Below, piece after piece: positions 11,907 to 42,080 of a stretch of DNA of 64,000 bases. The stretch spans positions 24,208,376-24,272,375 of the forward strand of contig NC_092567.1 of NCBI RefSeq assembly GCF_037975245.1, written 5' to 3'. Numbering within the stretch: position 1 is the stretch's first letter; the number at the start of each line of letters is the position of its first letter. A program made the translations under genes and the position numbers. The notes under the pieces were generated by a model, which saw nothing but the letters and a program-made list of their open reading frames with translations, searched no databases and had not been told where the DNA came from. Origin of the DNA: Apostichopus japonicus. Taxonomy: Eukaryota > Echinodermata > Holothuroidea > Aspidochirotida > Stichopodidae.

Positions 11907-13267
11907 AAAATTGCGAAGGAGACCGCGGATTGCAAAGTCGGTGATGACTATAATCCGGATAAAAAGAATTGGTAATTACTATATTACGGTTAGATTCGTT
12001 CAACACGGCAGCATACAGAAACGTTGTAATCAAAGACGATGCCAAAAGAAAACAAGAGAAGAACAGGAAAGAAAAGAGAAAGCCAATAGGTCACACATCT
12101 GGAGTCCATGCATGCTAAGTTCTTCAATACCGCCCTCATTACTTTCGGGGAAACATTTAATGGGCATACTCCTATTAGAGTCTATATCAATCTGCTCGAT
12201 TGTTCTCCTGTTTCAGGAAAAGTGCCAAAAAGCAGCAGGAGAACATCTTTTGTGACCTGTTATCAATCATAATCTAGTGTTTTGTGGCTTGCATGTTGAA
12301 GAGCATGAATGGAAGTACATGTGGTGAGAAAATTGGGTCAATTGAGGCAATTTTAGGCCCCTTTAGGCCTCCCAGGAGCAGCGTAGGAAATTTGTTTACC
12401 ACTGAGTGAAGAGGTTTGTTTACAAGTGACGAAAACTTCCGGCTCGGATAGCAAAAAATTTTCACGGTCATGGTACGGAAAATTGATGGTGCCATGAAAG
12501 GCCAACTTGTCAGCTATCCGGTGATGGGTAACGTTAAGCTAGTGAAAACTTCTATCTAGACTTAGAGACCACATTACTTTTTTGATTTAGTGTGTAAGTC
12601 AATGGGGCTTTTAATGGGCGTATGCTACCTTCAAACTGTAGTTTTATTCTCTTTCTTAGTCAAAGGAGACGATAGGTTAGAAGGGAATAGGGGCTACAAA
12701 ATCATGGAGCAAATGCCCTTAGCTGTCATTAATTCGGGATCTTATAATGGGACAATATTTATACATGAACTTTGTGGATCCTTTCATGAAATGAATAAAC
12801 CACTGCCTGCTGCAACCAGGGCGTTTCCATTAGCACAGAGAGACAGAGTAAATGAAGGTATGGCGTGCTTTGCCTTTATTTTTGTTTTCAAAAGTTGCTC
12901 AAGAGAACGACCAATTTTGTTATAGCAACCCATTACCCCTCCCCCCCCCCTCAACTCTTCGACACACATACCACCATGCACCATACCCAGCCCTCTTCTT
13001 CGCTATGAAAACTTTGATTTGATCGTTGCATAAGCCAAGGTTAACTCCTTAATTTAGACTGAACTAAAAGAAAGACAAAAACACTCAATTATGTTCGTAA
13101 GCGTGTATAAAATACCCTCTACATCGTAGTCAAAATAAATACAACACCATAACTATTTGAAAATGTAAATTGCAATAGCCCCATCGATTTTTACATTGAC
13201 GTTATATTGCCAAAGAAACGAAACGTACATATTAGGTTTCAGAAATCACTGCCTTTACAATTCGCAA
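11907..13267. other. Mostly non-coding; one possible signal-peptide exon inside
   Basis: Apart from the possible exon at 12602-12857, I see only low-complexity open frames (for example a charged frame over 11911-12255) with no recognisable domain and no splice partners. Confidence 0.45.
12602..12858 (+). CDS. Possible first coding exon of a secreted protein (low confidence)
   Basis: An ATG at 12602 opens a frame with a hydrophobic start (MGLLMGVCYLQTVVLFSF, then LVKGDD) that looks like a signal peptide. It continues for about 85 residues, with one NGT glycosylation sequon, to a plausible donor AATGAAG|GTATGG at 12858/12859. The frame then runs into a stop at 12923. I do not recognise the protein, and no downstream exon could be joined to it by eye. 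It may be a chance frame. RNA evidence across the donor would decide. Confidence 0.25.
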
Positions 13268-13345
13268 CTAAAGCATTGTGGGCAAGTGGTTAAGGCAAAT
13301 TGACTTCCGACCGAAGGATTTATAGCATGTTCGAGGCTTCACCAT
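13268..13345 (+). pseudogene. tRNA-like relic or SINE head
   Basis: The sequence has a tRNA-style A-box region (GCAAGTGGTTAAGGC) and, about 45 bp later, a B-box-like GTTCGAGGCTTC. The acceptor and anticodon arms do not pair cleanly, so I call it a tRNA-derived relic rather than a working tRNA gene. Confidence 0.4.
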
Positions 13346-14436
13346 GTTCTTTACGTTGTATATAGTCGTGTAGAAAGGCATTGGCCTTAACAGAAGACTG
13401 TAGAACATTGAATTTTTTTTAACTTTATATATACTCGCTTGCTTTCACAAATACAGTAATAATGAGTTTTATAAGACTTCAACGCACATACTTTGATAAC
13501 TATTCTCAATGATACTGTAGTATAAAAACACATATAAATCTCATCATCAGTATAGCCCCTACATAAGCAAAATGTTGTTAGAAAAGGTTGCAAAAATGTA
13601 CTACCCTGAAAAGTCTGTCCCTACAGATTATTCCCAAGCCAAAGTGTAAAATTAATTCATGAAATTTCTCCAAGAAGATAACATACTTCGTAGATAATTG
13701 TAAACTGCTTACATTAGTGACCATTATTTCAGCCTTTCCTAGCATATTTTGTGCCGATACCATCATAGCCATATTGATCATATAGGAAAAAGCATCATTA
13801 ACAAATGTCTGTCAAATTGGTACCTAAAGGTATTTCATTATTAAAAAAAAAATACATATTTACAGTTTATCGGCAGCTTAATGACATGTTTTGGTTATGT
13901 CTCCTCAAAGGCAAAAAAACCCACAATAAAACAAACAAACAAACATAAAAAATGTATAAAAACAAACAAAAAACAACAACAACAGCAACCTACACCTTTC
14001 TTCGTTCAAGCTTATTTATATACAATTTAACCGCGATATATCGACCGCATTGCCCTGTCTGTTCTGTCGCTCATGAGTAATGAAGAAAGATAAATACAAT
14101 TCAGGGAAAGACAACGGTGTCAAGTATAAAAGTGAAAAATTAGGGTTTCGTCACTCTTGCGGCGATCATCTGTGATTTTTTAGTTATATGATATTTCTAA
14201 AATTATTCATTGAAAAAAGATTCATTTTCTTTTTGTCAGTTTTGATGCAGATGGGAAGAATAGTCCAGAGTTTGTTTTTTTGCAAATTAATGAGAGATAA
14301 CAAAAACATACAAGGTGAGATAAAATGACTATTGAAACTTACTTCAAGCCTCCAAATTTTTAGCAGCATGAGTATATGGTCGTAACGGCACCGATTTACT
14401 CTGGGTCCATATATACAAACTAGGTGGACCACGTTG
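13346..14436. other. Intergenic, no gene recognised
   Basis: AT-rich sequence with A-runs and AACAAACA words (13920-13990). The phrase GCTTACATTAGTGACCATTAT (13707 region) recurs near 56330, so an unidentified dispersed repeat is present. No exon could be supported. Confidence 0.5.
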
Positions 14437-14744
14437 CCCATAGGGACACTGTACACTGCATATACAAACTTGCCAAACTTGCCAAAACTTGCCAATGTTG
14501 AAATAAGACTGGAAAACACTCCATTCCAAATTTCTTATACTGTTTAAAACGTGTATTGTTTCGACTCACTCGTAGCCGCAGGTTGACATATTCACACAGG
14601 GACACTGTGCATTGCATACAAAACTTGTCAAATATAATGATGTTGAAATAAGACTTGAAAACACTCCATTCCAAATTCCTTACACTCTTTAAAACGTGTA
14701 TTGTTTCAACCCACTCGTAGCCGCGTGGTTGACATATTCACAGA
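14437..14744. repeat. 145-bp tandem duplication
   Basis: Two copies follow each other: ACTCCATTCCAAAT starts at 14518 and 14663, 145 bp apart. Both copies share GTTGAAATAAGACT, AAAACGTGTATTGTTTC and CACTCGTAGCCGC. The first copy also has a small internal repeat of AACTTGCCA (14468-14495). Non-coding. Confidence 0.85.
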
Positions 14745-15070
14745 TTAGTAGCAGTAAATGATTTGAAATATCGGGGAGTGTCCTTTCAATTTTACTAACT
14801 GATTACTGGCTCTTAGAATCCGATAATTATCTGCAGTTATAGTTAATGATTATTCTATGGAATACTCCAACTCTCCATTATTAGTCCCAATACTAGATAG
14901 GTTTTTTTTATCTGGATGCAAAATGCAGCGATACTTTTTTAGAAAAAGTCGCCCAGGACAGAACCTGCAGGCACGAAAACCAAACTACCAAACGACTGAT
15001 CCGCTCTCAACCCTAGTCCCCTTACATATCGGGACTGTGACTGTGTGATCATGGTCGGATGTGCATCACC

Positions 15071-15133
15071 ATTCCCCTCGAAAGGGAACAGATACTACAC
15101 ATGATCTTAGCCAAAAGGCCGAGAAGCAGCGAT
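15071..15133 (-). ncRNA. U2 snRNA-like sequence, 5' domain only
   Basis: Read on the minus strand from 15133, the sequence is the conserved 5' end of U2 snRNA: ATCGCTGCTTCTCGGCC, then TTTTGGCTAAGATCA, then TGTGTAGTATCTGTTC. The branch-point pairing segment GTAGTA is intact. It differs from the usual U2 start by a 3-nt insertion (GCT) and one A-to-T change. After GTTC a short hairpin (GTTCCCTTTCGAGGGGAA) replaces the normal stem. I cannot find the Sm site or the 3' stem-loops downstream. It is most likely a U2-derived pseudogene or retro-insert, about 470 bp beyond the transporter stop codon. Confidence 0.7.
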
Positions 15134-15599
15134 TGGAGCCTTACAATTAATAATAATAATAATAATTTGGGTTATCTGGACACAGTGAATATGTTACGTC
15201 ACAACCGTGTTCGTACTATTGAAAAATTTGTGGGCTTGCCGTATCTCTCAAATGTCATTTTCCTCTCAACTTGTAAATTATATATATATGTATATTTACT
15301 TTGGTGACGTATTGTTTTGTAGTTTTCGGGTTATCTATCATAACTTTGAAAAACCTCTGGACTATTATTTTAGTTATTTACAGTTTATATTAACTTTCTC
15401 TATTAAACTATTCATTTTCAAATTCAATTTCTAATGTGCTTCTTAATTTTTTTCAATTTTGTTACTATCTTCAAACTTATTTTCGTAGTTGCTACCATGG
15501 TACAGTTTATATAGTAAACGCAGTGACGTCATGAATAACCCGTCAAGCTAGTAAATTAACTCGAACAGTCTATAATTATTCGATGCAGGATTATGTACG

Positions 15600-33649
<18,050 letters not shown>

Positions 33650-34229
33650 CTTCTTCTGGTTTCCAGTTGAGAGAAAGAGTGAGTTTCAAAAAGTATTAAA
33701 AATTTTACTCCAAATATTTTACAGACGCATATGAAACCTGTGAAATATATACCTGGTTCATTGTGCATTGGCAAATAATGGGCCGTGTTAGGCTCTATAT
33801 CAGAGCAACGTTGAAAACTGTATGCATTATTGGAAAATTACCCCAAAAAAATCTTTTATACTCGTCCATCGACCTTGAAAGGTGTTTGATCGAGGGAAGA
33901 AAAAGACAGAAAAGGACGAAATACAAATAATATAGTGATTTTCGCTAAAAGAGTTTTGACCTGCAAAACAGCGACAAGTGTACCAAACAATAGAAAGTGA
34001 TCCCCAAGTCTCGCCGTCGAACCGCGATGTCTCGATGTCGGTTTTGGTATTTTACCCGAACCTGCTTTCAATGTAACTTTTGAACGTGGATATCTTTCGA
34101 ACTTGTTTTTTTCTTCTTGTTTTTGTGTCGTTTTATTTGTTGCTTTGTAACCCTTTCTTTTGTAGAAGAAACAAGCAAACAAAAGAACAAACAAACAGAC
34201 TAATAAGCAGTTCAATAAACTCAAATTGG

Positions 34230-34500
34230 TAAATTGTATGTATGTATGTATGTATGTATGTATGTATGTATATGTGATCTTCCCGCAAGCAGGAACTCGC
34301 GAAAGAAGCCATGGAGGCTTGTAGACTCGCAAGCTGACCGAAGCCAATCTCTCGGCACACATCCATTTAACGTCCATGTCAGGAAGTTGTTATTGAACAA
34401 CACCCTTGCCAGACGACACACATTGCTGTCGGCGGGGAATCGAACCGGGGATCTCATTCTACAGCTATCTCATTCTATAGCGAACCGGGGATCTCAAATT
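34230..34500 (-). mobile_element. tRNA-derived SINE with (CATA)n tail
   Basis: On the minus strand the element has a tRNA-like B-box (CCCCGGTTCGATTCCCCG). A body follows (GACGTTAAATGG, GGTCAGCTTGCG, AGTTCCTGCTTGCGGG), and then a CATACATACATA tail (TATG repeats at 34235-34270 on the plus strand). The same body and tail occur, truncated, at 21143-21245. The duplicated GATCTCATTCTA/GATCTCAAATTCTA words at 34447-34503 sit at its head. The A-box was not clearly identified. Confidence 0.72.
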
Positions 34501-35177
34501 CTATAGGTAATCTTTAGCATATATAACTGCATAGTTTGTGACTTTGAAAGACATGCAAAGACAATGTTACTACGATATTGTTCCTATTAATAGTGCATTA
34601 TGTAGCCTATACCTTTGTGTAGGCTGTCTAGACTGGATCTTTCCTTAACGATGGAAGTTATGACATGATGCATACACGCGGCATTGGCGTGAAAGCATTT
34701 ATATCAATCACCACAAGCCGATTCATAAATATTCATTTTTTTTATTTATTTTTTATTTATGTCTAATGTTTTAGAAGCAAGTAGCGTATTGAATAAAACC
34801 TATAACCCGTTAGAAAAGAGATACAAGAGCGCGTTGTAGTTAAAAAGAACCCGATATTTTGCTGTTAAGTTCTGTTCAGTTGGATATTTTTAGAAAGGTT
34901 ATCTATTTCTTCTTCTATCATGATTTATAAATTTCGCAAGTATATATATATATATATACCAGTTTCCAATTGGACAATCTGATACGTCCATTGAAAATAG
35001 TCAGAAAGTATACTGAGAAATATATTATGAGAAGTTCTGTCCGAAATTGTTTTGCAGATGTGATATGAGTTGGTTTGACCTGGATCATCAACTTACATAC
35101 AGTAATAACGGTATATTGGTTGTTTCATAACTGTGAGGTACCTTTCAGCTACAAAAATGCAGCAATATTTCGAAGAT

Positions 35178-35568
35178 CAGTGGCGGAGCTAGGGGTCTTG
35201 GTCAGGGGAGCGAGAATGGTCTGTATAGGGGCGCTTTCGACACTATTTAAGCGGAGCGCCACCACAGGTTGGCGCGGCGCGTACAGATATTTTTTAGTCA
35301 AGATCGCCGGAAATTACCCTTTCCGGGCCTTGCTAAGTGATAAAAAAAATTGATAAATTACCATAAAGACCGCCATTAGAGCATTTTGTCAGAAAATAAC
35401 ACCAACAAAATCTGACAAATGTCAATAGGTAGATGAGAGCGCAATAAAAAAAAGTCAATAATCGCGAATCAGTAACTGGTACAAAGCTGAAAAGGGCGCC
35501 AGCAGTCCATTTGAGTCCGTCAGGGGGGGGGGCATCCGCCCCCTGACTGTATGGACGCTCCGCCACTG
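35178..35568. mobile_element. hAT-type MITE, CAGTGGCGGAGC family, copy 2
   Basis: It starts CAGTGGCGGAGCTAGG and ends GACGCTCCGCCACTG, flanked by a perfect 8-bp duplication TCGAAGAT (35170-35177 and 35569-35576). It is 391 bp, inverted relative to the copy at 7837-8219 and closely similar along its length. It contains the shared 100-bp cassette at 35240-35335 on the minus strand. No transposase. Confidence 0.96.
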
Positions 35569-36631
35569 TCGAAGATCTCCCACTGGGCTTCAGCTTTGGT
35601 AGACTTTAAACTGCCAGAAACATGTTTAAGAAAATGTTCTACCTCAACATGACTTTGCAGTTTATTTCAGTCTTTTTCACTCACTGAGCATTTGTCTAAG
35701 GTGGCTATATGGTTCCATTTGAATATTAACCCCTCCCAGCAGTACGGAAGCCACGCTGGGGTGCAGAGGGCATGCCCCCTCCACTTTAGTCTAGTGTTCT
35801 CCCACCCCACCCGATTATTTTTCCCACCATCATGTGACAAAAACTTCACAAGAAATAGCACGTGAGTATTGCACCTCTCTTTTAATAAGTTGTTATCCTC
35901 CGTAAATTGTTGTTGCCCCTTCAACTATGAGAACCTGCCCTCCCCCCATCCCCATGGGACCAAACATTTCTGTAAAGCCATCTTCTCTACATTTCGGTCT
36001 AATCAAAATTAGCATCGTGAACAATATAGACGGCTAGGCTTTGTTTGTGCCCTATATATCTGCTAAGGGCCTAACGTAAGATTGTACACTGTACAATATT
36101 AGGGAACACTACTGCTATAGGATGTTTTTCACTCAATAAGTAAGAACAACTGTGTAATCAGCGACTAAAAACCCGTGAGTTGTATTACATTTCAAATAGT
36201 ATATTGTTTGCACAAAATCCGAGCTAACCTGGTACATCAAGTGTTTCTATGTGTGAAAATGGAAATATAAGTGTGAAGTTTTTATTTGCAAATCAAACAG
36301 CAACCTTTTGTATGGAAATTGGAAACTATATGCACTTAATTCCACATACTTATGGTACTATAGACCATGATATATTCTGTACGTGTAACTTCGGTAAATA
36401 CAGTGCATGTACTGCACTATTTTTACAATACAAAAAGTAGACCACGTGGAAGAAACATATTGGTTTAGCTAGGATACAGGATTCATTGGAGTTAATCGAC
36501 CAGAATACATACAAACAGAAATAGAAATAGAGATATACAGGGCGGCTGAGGAAATTGGGGGAGGGGAAGGAGGGGGGGGAGAGGGGCGAAAATCTAATAT
36601 TATCTTTCCCGTTTATAGTTACACTCTTAGG

Positions 36632-37422
36632 CAAGGGCGGCGGAACCGGGGGGCACAAGGGGCACGTGCCCCCCACTTTTCCTCATGTTAAAAATGTGCC
36701 CTTTCTCTACATAAAAATTTCTAAATAAAAAAAGAGTTTACATAGCGAAACCCACGTTGAATGAAATATTTCGGGAAGTTTTAAATGTTTACTACCACAG
36801 GCGTAAAAGCCCAATTTGATTTGGGGGGGGGGGGGGGGGCTGTAACGACTTGCCCGAAAAATATTACCAAAATTTTTCGCGCGCTACGCGCGCGTTCAAC
36901 ATGTTTGTGTGCATATCATATAGACATGCGTTGGTTATTACATCGCATGCCAATAACATACAATCATTTGCCGTGTTATAACCCTTCCAAATTGGTTATA
37001 ATTATTCGGAAAGTCGTTACAATAATAATGATCATAATAATATCAGTTTAACCATTTGAAAAACACATAGAAAATTATTTTTCTTTCAGTATTTTCACAT
37101 ATTTCATTTGCTTTCATGCATGTATCGATCGCGTGTGCAGGGACTTGGACTTTATAATGATTTCACCTCAGTTTGTCTTTTTCTTTGTTTCCCAATTTGC
37201 ACATTAGAGATTGCAGTGCTAGTATGCATTGTTTCCTTGAGGGGGGGGGGGGGGGGAGGTGGCGTTGATGGAGTGATGTGTATACGCAAATAAGATAATA
37301 CAATAAGAGTTATAAAGGGTACTAAATATCAGGCTGCATCAGTCCAATTGAATTTCCGCGAAGTGCCCTTCGACGTTGGTGCCCCCCCCCCCCCCAGATT
37401 AAAAGTGCTTCCGCCGCCCTTG
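36632..37422. mobile_element. hAT-type MITE with CAAGGGCGGCGGAA ends, copy 2
   Basis: It starts CAAGGGCGGCGGAACC and ends GTGCTTCCGCCGCCCTTG, flanked by a perfect 8-bp duplication CTCTTAGG (36624-36631 and 37423-37430). The ends and right interior match copy 1 at 29443-30098. The left interior is replaced by different sequence with a G-run and a GC palindrome (GCGCGCTACGCGCGC, 36880-36894). Two long G- or C-runs mark the termini. Confidence 0.95.
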
Positions 37423-39998
37423 CTCTTAGGTTATACCCTCACGGTTCATTCGTTGTTTGTTTTCTACTTCAAGGCGGATTTATTCTTCTAACATTCAGTC
37501 GGCTTTCCTTTGGTTAAGATCTTGTGTAGTATCTGTCATCTTACAGCGCAGATACACAGTACAAAGTATATCTATCACTCACAAATATTTAACCTGCTAC
37601 ATTATCATATACTGTAGTAGGCTATATACCTTTTGCAATTAACTCGTGATATTTCACTTGACTTAGGCCTATACGTACCACACGGATCATGATAACATGA
37701 GTGGTTAGAGTGGAGACTGTATGCGGTTTGACAGTGGATCAAATGCATTGTTTGGTACGGCTCAGTCTCTCTATCTCGTGTGTGGCTTTTCTTAAAGAAG
37801 TTTATGCTGTTATAGAAAATGACTTTGTTTTTATGTATGTAATATGCATATTTCTGACATAAATGAAACAGGCCAGAAGTTGGGAAAATTTCCATATGCT
37901 AATATACCACATTATACTGTCCTCTCATACCATGCTTGAAAGCACTCTTACGGTATGAACAGTTTCCTAACCCTGCACCCGATAGAGGCAATATATTTAT
38001 CTACTGCACATGCCGTCAAAATGACTGCTTTGAAGCGGGAAAACACACTTGGTAGGAGGGTTTCAGTTTGTTCCAAACATCCATAATCAGCAATTAATAA
38101 TATAAGGTTGAATTAATATCAACTGTATAATGCAACAATTGGATACTTTGGATAATCAAATATTTTTCCAATGATATTTTATTGATGAATAACATGCAAC
38201 AAGGAATGAGAATACACACAACCGAAGATTACAGTCTATTCAGATTGAGGGAAAGGTTTCTACCTACCTACCTACCTACCACATAACAGAATGTCTTCTA
38301 TATAGCGACCACTTTTCACAAACAAAATTAAGAATATTCACTCATATTTTGATAAATCGTTACTTTAAAAGGATGTCTTGTTCCTCTAAAATGTGAACAA
38401 ATGACTATAACCTTGTAACTCTGAAAACAAGCCCAATTTCGTGCTAACAAACTCGACGAAAGAATGTTGGTGACGCCACTGTCATCTTGCAAGCAACCTA
38501 AAGTCTATTTGGGTAACCTCATAGAAATGAAGAAATGAAAACGAGGCGTCAAGGCCTTGATGTGCACGGTGTGCAACCATTGTACCGGTTACATGTTTAC
38601 ACAATTAACGTTACGGTGGTATGTATATAACCTTTACGTGACAATGTGGAAGATCCATGTGTATCTATATGCATATTCTTCTATAGGCCTAAATGCATAA
38701 TTTATAAATAAATAAATAAATAATTTCCAAATTCTGCTGGAGCTGGGATTCGCCCAGCTCGATCAGAGTACACTACTTAACACACTGAAAGATCCATTCT
38801 GATATTGTACCCTTGTACTAGAAATGATTGAGCGAGGCTGTTCTCAGTTACAGCAAATTAACAGTTCGCGCAGAAACGCCATATATGGAAAAAGGTTCGG
38901 TGTAAGGTTATATTGGATATCCCTTTGTAAAGGTAGTTACTGGTCTGGGTCATTCCTCAGTTCCGCCCCTGACCCTCCCCCTCCCTACGGCCTTTCTTCC
39001 CCTCTTTGTCATTTATAGTAGTTCTTATATCACCACACTCAACTTGCTGAAATATATCACTACATTATTCAGTATGCGACAGAGGATGCCTTTGGGCACT
39101 AAATGAATTTCATATCTTGCAGACGGTTACATTGCGCTTATAGTCCAGGTTGTATCTTCTACATATTTTTTTATTTTCATAAATGACCTTTTCAATTAAA
39201 GTGACTCAACTGTATATTCTACTAAATTGACCTTAAGGTCAATTAATTCGTTCTTATAAGATGCAACAAAAAGTTATATGGGAAAACATAAGAGGTTTAA
39301 GGCCTCAAATGACATGAAGCACAAATGGCGTCATAATTATATATGTCACCCCAAAAGCGCTCTTTTCTGTTAATATGGTAGTTAACTTTGAACATGTTTT
39401 TGCTTGAATTAATTTAAAAAAAAAAAGATGAACATTTAGGCCTACAATAACTGATTTCATCATCAATTTAACATTAAAGGAGCATTCTAGATACATATAT
39501 GGCCTACTTTAAAAACAAGAACAGCCACAGGAGCATTGCTAGCACACAGATTTGACTTTATTTCTTGCACTATAACATGTAAAGACTTCATGTACAGCGC
39601 ATGATATTTTTGTCTGAAGGGCATGAACATTTTATATTCCATTGTTCGAATACTTCTTTGAGGTTTTTTTTTTTTTCCCATAACAAAGTTCCTTTAAAAG
39701 GTGTCGTTTACAAACAAAAAACTGAATAAACAAAAGGTTAGGTAAGCAGATAATCATTGCGGTTATAAAACCCCATTCATATAATAAATAGGTTGATAGG
39801 TTATAGGTAACTGAAATTGTAACACAATAAAAGTTATGCAAAGATTTTGATCGACATTACTGATAATTGCCAGTCTTATTATGACCGACAAATTTAATGA
39901 GTTTGGTCGCCTCTTCCAGCAATTAATGCAACAATGCGAATACGCAGGCTGCCAAACAATTTTTTTTAGAAAGTCATAGCTTGAGTTAGGCATACACT

Positions 39999-40282
39999 CA
40001 GGCGCGTAGCGAGGAATTTGCCAAGGGTGGGCGAAACTGTAGGCAAACTATCAGAGCCGTAGATACGGCATTGTAAACTATCTAAGCGTAGCGCCACCAT
40101 AAGTTGGCGCGAAGCGTACAAGAAAATTTTGGCTGAAAATGCTTCCCAGATCGCTGAAAATGGCACTTCCCAGGCCTTGTAAGTTGCATCTAAACATTTT
40201 CTCTTTTGAAATTACTAGCGATATCATAAAAACATACAAAAAAAATATGCTCAGGTGGGGGGGGGGGGCGGCTTCGCGCCTG
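39999..40282. mobile_element. hAT-type MITE with CAGGCGCG ends
   Basis: It starts CAGGCGCGTAGCGAGG and ends GGCTTCGCGCCTG, flanked by a perfect 8-bp duplication CATACACT (39991-39998 and 40283-40290). It is 284 bp, with the shared cassette at 40073-40182 on the minus strand and a G-run near the right end. Confidence 0.94.
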
Positions 40283-42051
40283 CATACACTAGAGAGCTTC
40301 CCATAGCTTTATGTAGTACAGGAAACAGCCTACATCAATAAACCACTTTTGTCCGAGGGGGTAATGTCGACTTTTTTTTCTCTTCAAAAGATTTCTTTAC
40401 ATTCAAAAAATGGGAGTTTCAACCCTTTTTTCACAAAAAAAAGTTGTGAGACCAGTAATAACCTTCAACCACTAAACTTATCAGTTACAAACTAGCTAAG
40501 ACATAACAGGACTCAAACCGGGAAATTCAAAGACATACGTAGATATATGGCTCTGTTATTGGTGGGGTGGGGGATTTCAAAAAATGGCATTTTTATGGTC
40601 AAATTTTGACGAAAATACGCTCTCATTTAAAAAATGTTTTCTCCTGAATGCTTCACGATACCGACAAGATTTCTACCTCTCCAGAACCGGCCAAGTGAGA
40701 AACTGGAATACATACAAACAATTTAGCAATAGCGCCTTCACTTTGTGAGTAATACCTAGCAATTCACCCACCTAGAGCATTTTATTGTATCGAATTTAGT
40801 CGGACTTATTAATACAACAAGGCCGTTTACGCGACACCTCCCAATAATCCTCTCCCCACCCATTAATTAACTCTTTTAGCCCACCCCCACACTCTCCCCT
40901 AATAAAAAGAAACAACAAACAATTGAATCGAACTCAGCCGTCTACGGGCCTTCGTGACTAATATAACACAAGAGAATTGTGAACTGCCATTTTGGGGCGG
41001 CTTGCAAATGTCATTGTTTCATTGTCTGGTATTTTTACGTGCCCCTTCATTGCAGCTATAATTATCACCAGACTTATCCATAGTCTGCCATACATGATGC
41101 ATGACATGGAAGATTAGTGTCTACGACATATTGTCTACAGCGAATGCCTCGCTTTGAAAGGAACAAAAAATAAACTATTGAAATATTCATTACTTAATCG
41201 AACAGTAATAGGAATAAATGACGAGAAAAGAAAACCCATTAACTTGGTGCGTTTTACCTATATTTTTCCTTAAATATTTGATAAGTTGTAGTATGATCTT
41301 TGTAATAAATGCAAATGTTGTCACCTCCTTGTTGAGTCCCTGAATCTGACGAAAACGAACCCCACCGCCCACCCCAACCCCTTCCCGGCTCATTGAGGAT
41401 TATTGCCGTAACTAGTAGTCCATAACTCTAATTGTTGTTGTTAATATCTATATAGATCAACTTGCTAGAGTGCAAGCTTATTATGGTAAGAAACTCAAAC
41501 AAACTCTCGTGCGTACGGTCCTATATAGTACCATCAGTTGGAGTTCTCATATCAATTGTAACAAGTCTGTTGGCTTTCTGGTTAGAATATTCCAACCTTA
41601 GATCCACTGTAGGCTACTTTTCGCCAATATTGTAACCTGAAAGTCCCTACATGTAAGAACACTATCCATAAGACTATCGTCCATACACTTCACCCGGTTC
41701 TGTAAATTATGTAATTTTCAAAAACAGTTATAAGTTATTCATTTTCCTTTGTAGGCAACATTTTCTTTACATTCTCTGATATGATTCATCCCTGATAAAT
41801 GAGACTAATTAAAACAATTCTCCAACCGTAATTTACTTAACATACTCAGCCCAACCGATATGTGCCCTGTTATTTCCTTTTTCGGTGTTTTAAGTATTAA
41901 TGAAGAGGGCAAAGATCAGAAACATTGAACAATGAAGTCTACGTTTGCTGCAAACTTGACTTACATTGCACGAGAAATGTTACCAAAATAGAGTGCAAAT
42001 GGAAACGAAAAAACTAGCGGCGCTCTTGTAGAAAAGTTTTCAACACGTCAG

Positions 42052-42059
42052 TATAAAAA
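42052..42059 (+). promoter_or_regulatory. TATA-like box close to the JmjC start codon
   Basis: TATAAAAA lies only 22-29 bp upstream of the ATG. A start site about 30 bp downstream of it would fall at or after the ATG, so either transcription begins unusually close or the box is fortuitous. Confidence 0.3.
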
Positions 42060-42080
42060 CAAGCCTAGATAAATATCAAG

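Larger units (their letters stand above)
33650..42080. other. Divergent intergenic region between the ammonium transporter and JmjC genes
   Basis: About 8.4 kb with a SINE (34230-34500), three hAT MITEs (35178-35568, 36632-37422, 39999-40282) and short simple repeats (TACC near 38263; T-, A- and C-runs). The stretches 34505-35170, 37431-39990 and 40291-42050 hold no exon I can support. Both flanking genes would be driven from its two edges. Confidence 0.6.

Noticed and set aside
33856-34377. A 173-codon minus-strand frame
   Set aside because: It runs through the SINE and its CATA tail (Tyr-Ile-His-Thr repeats), so it is a repeat artefact.
38735-38790. tRNA-like B-box (GGGCGAATCCCAGC on the minus strand)
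   Set aside because: No matching A-box or cloverleaf could be built. Too weak to list as a gene or SINE.
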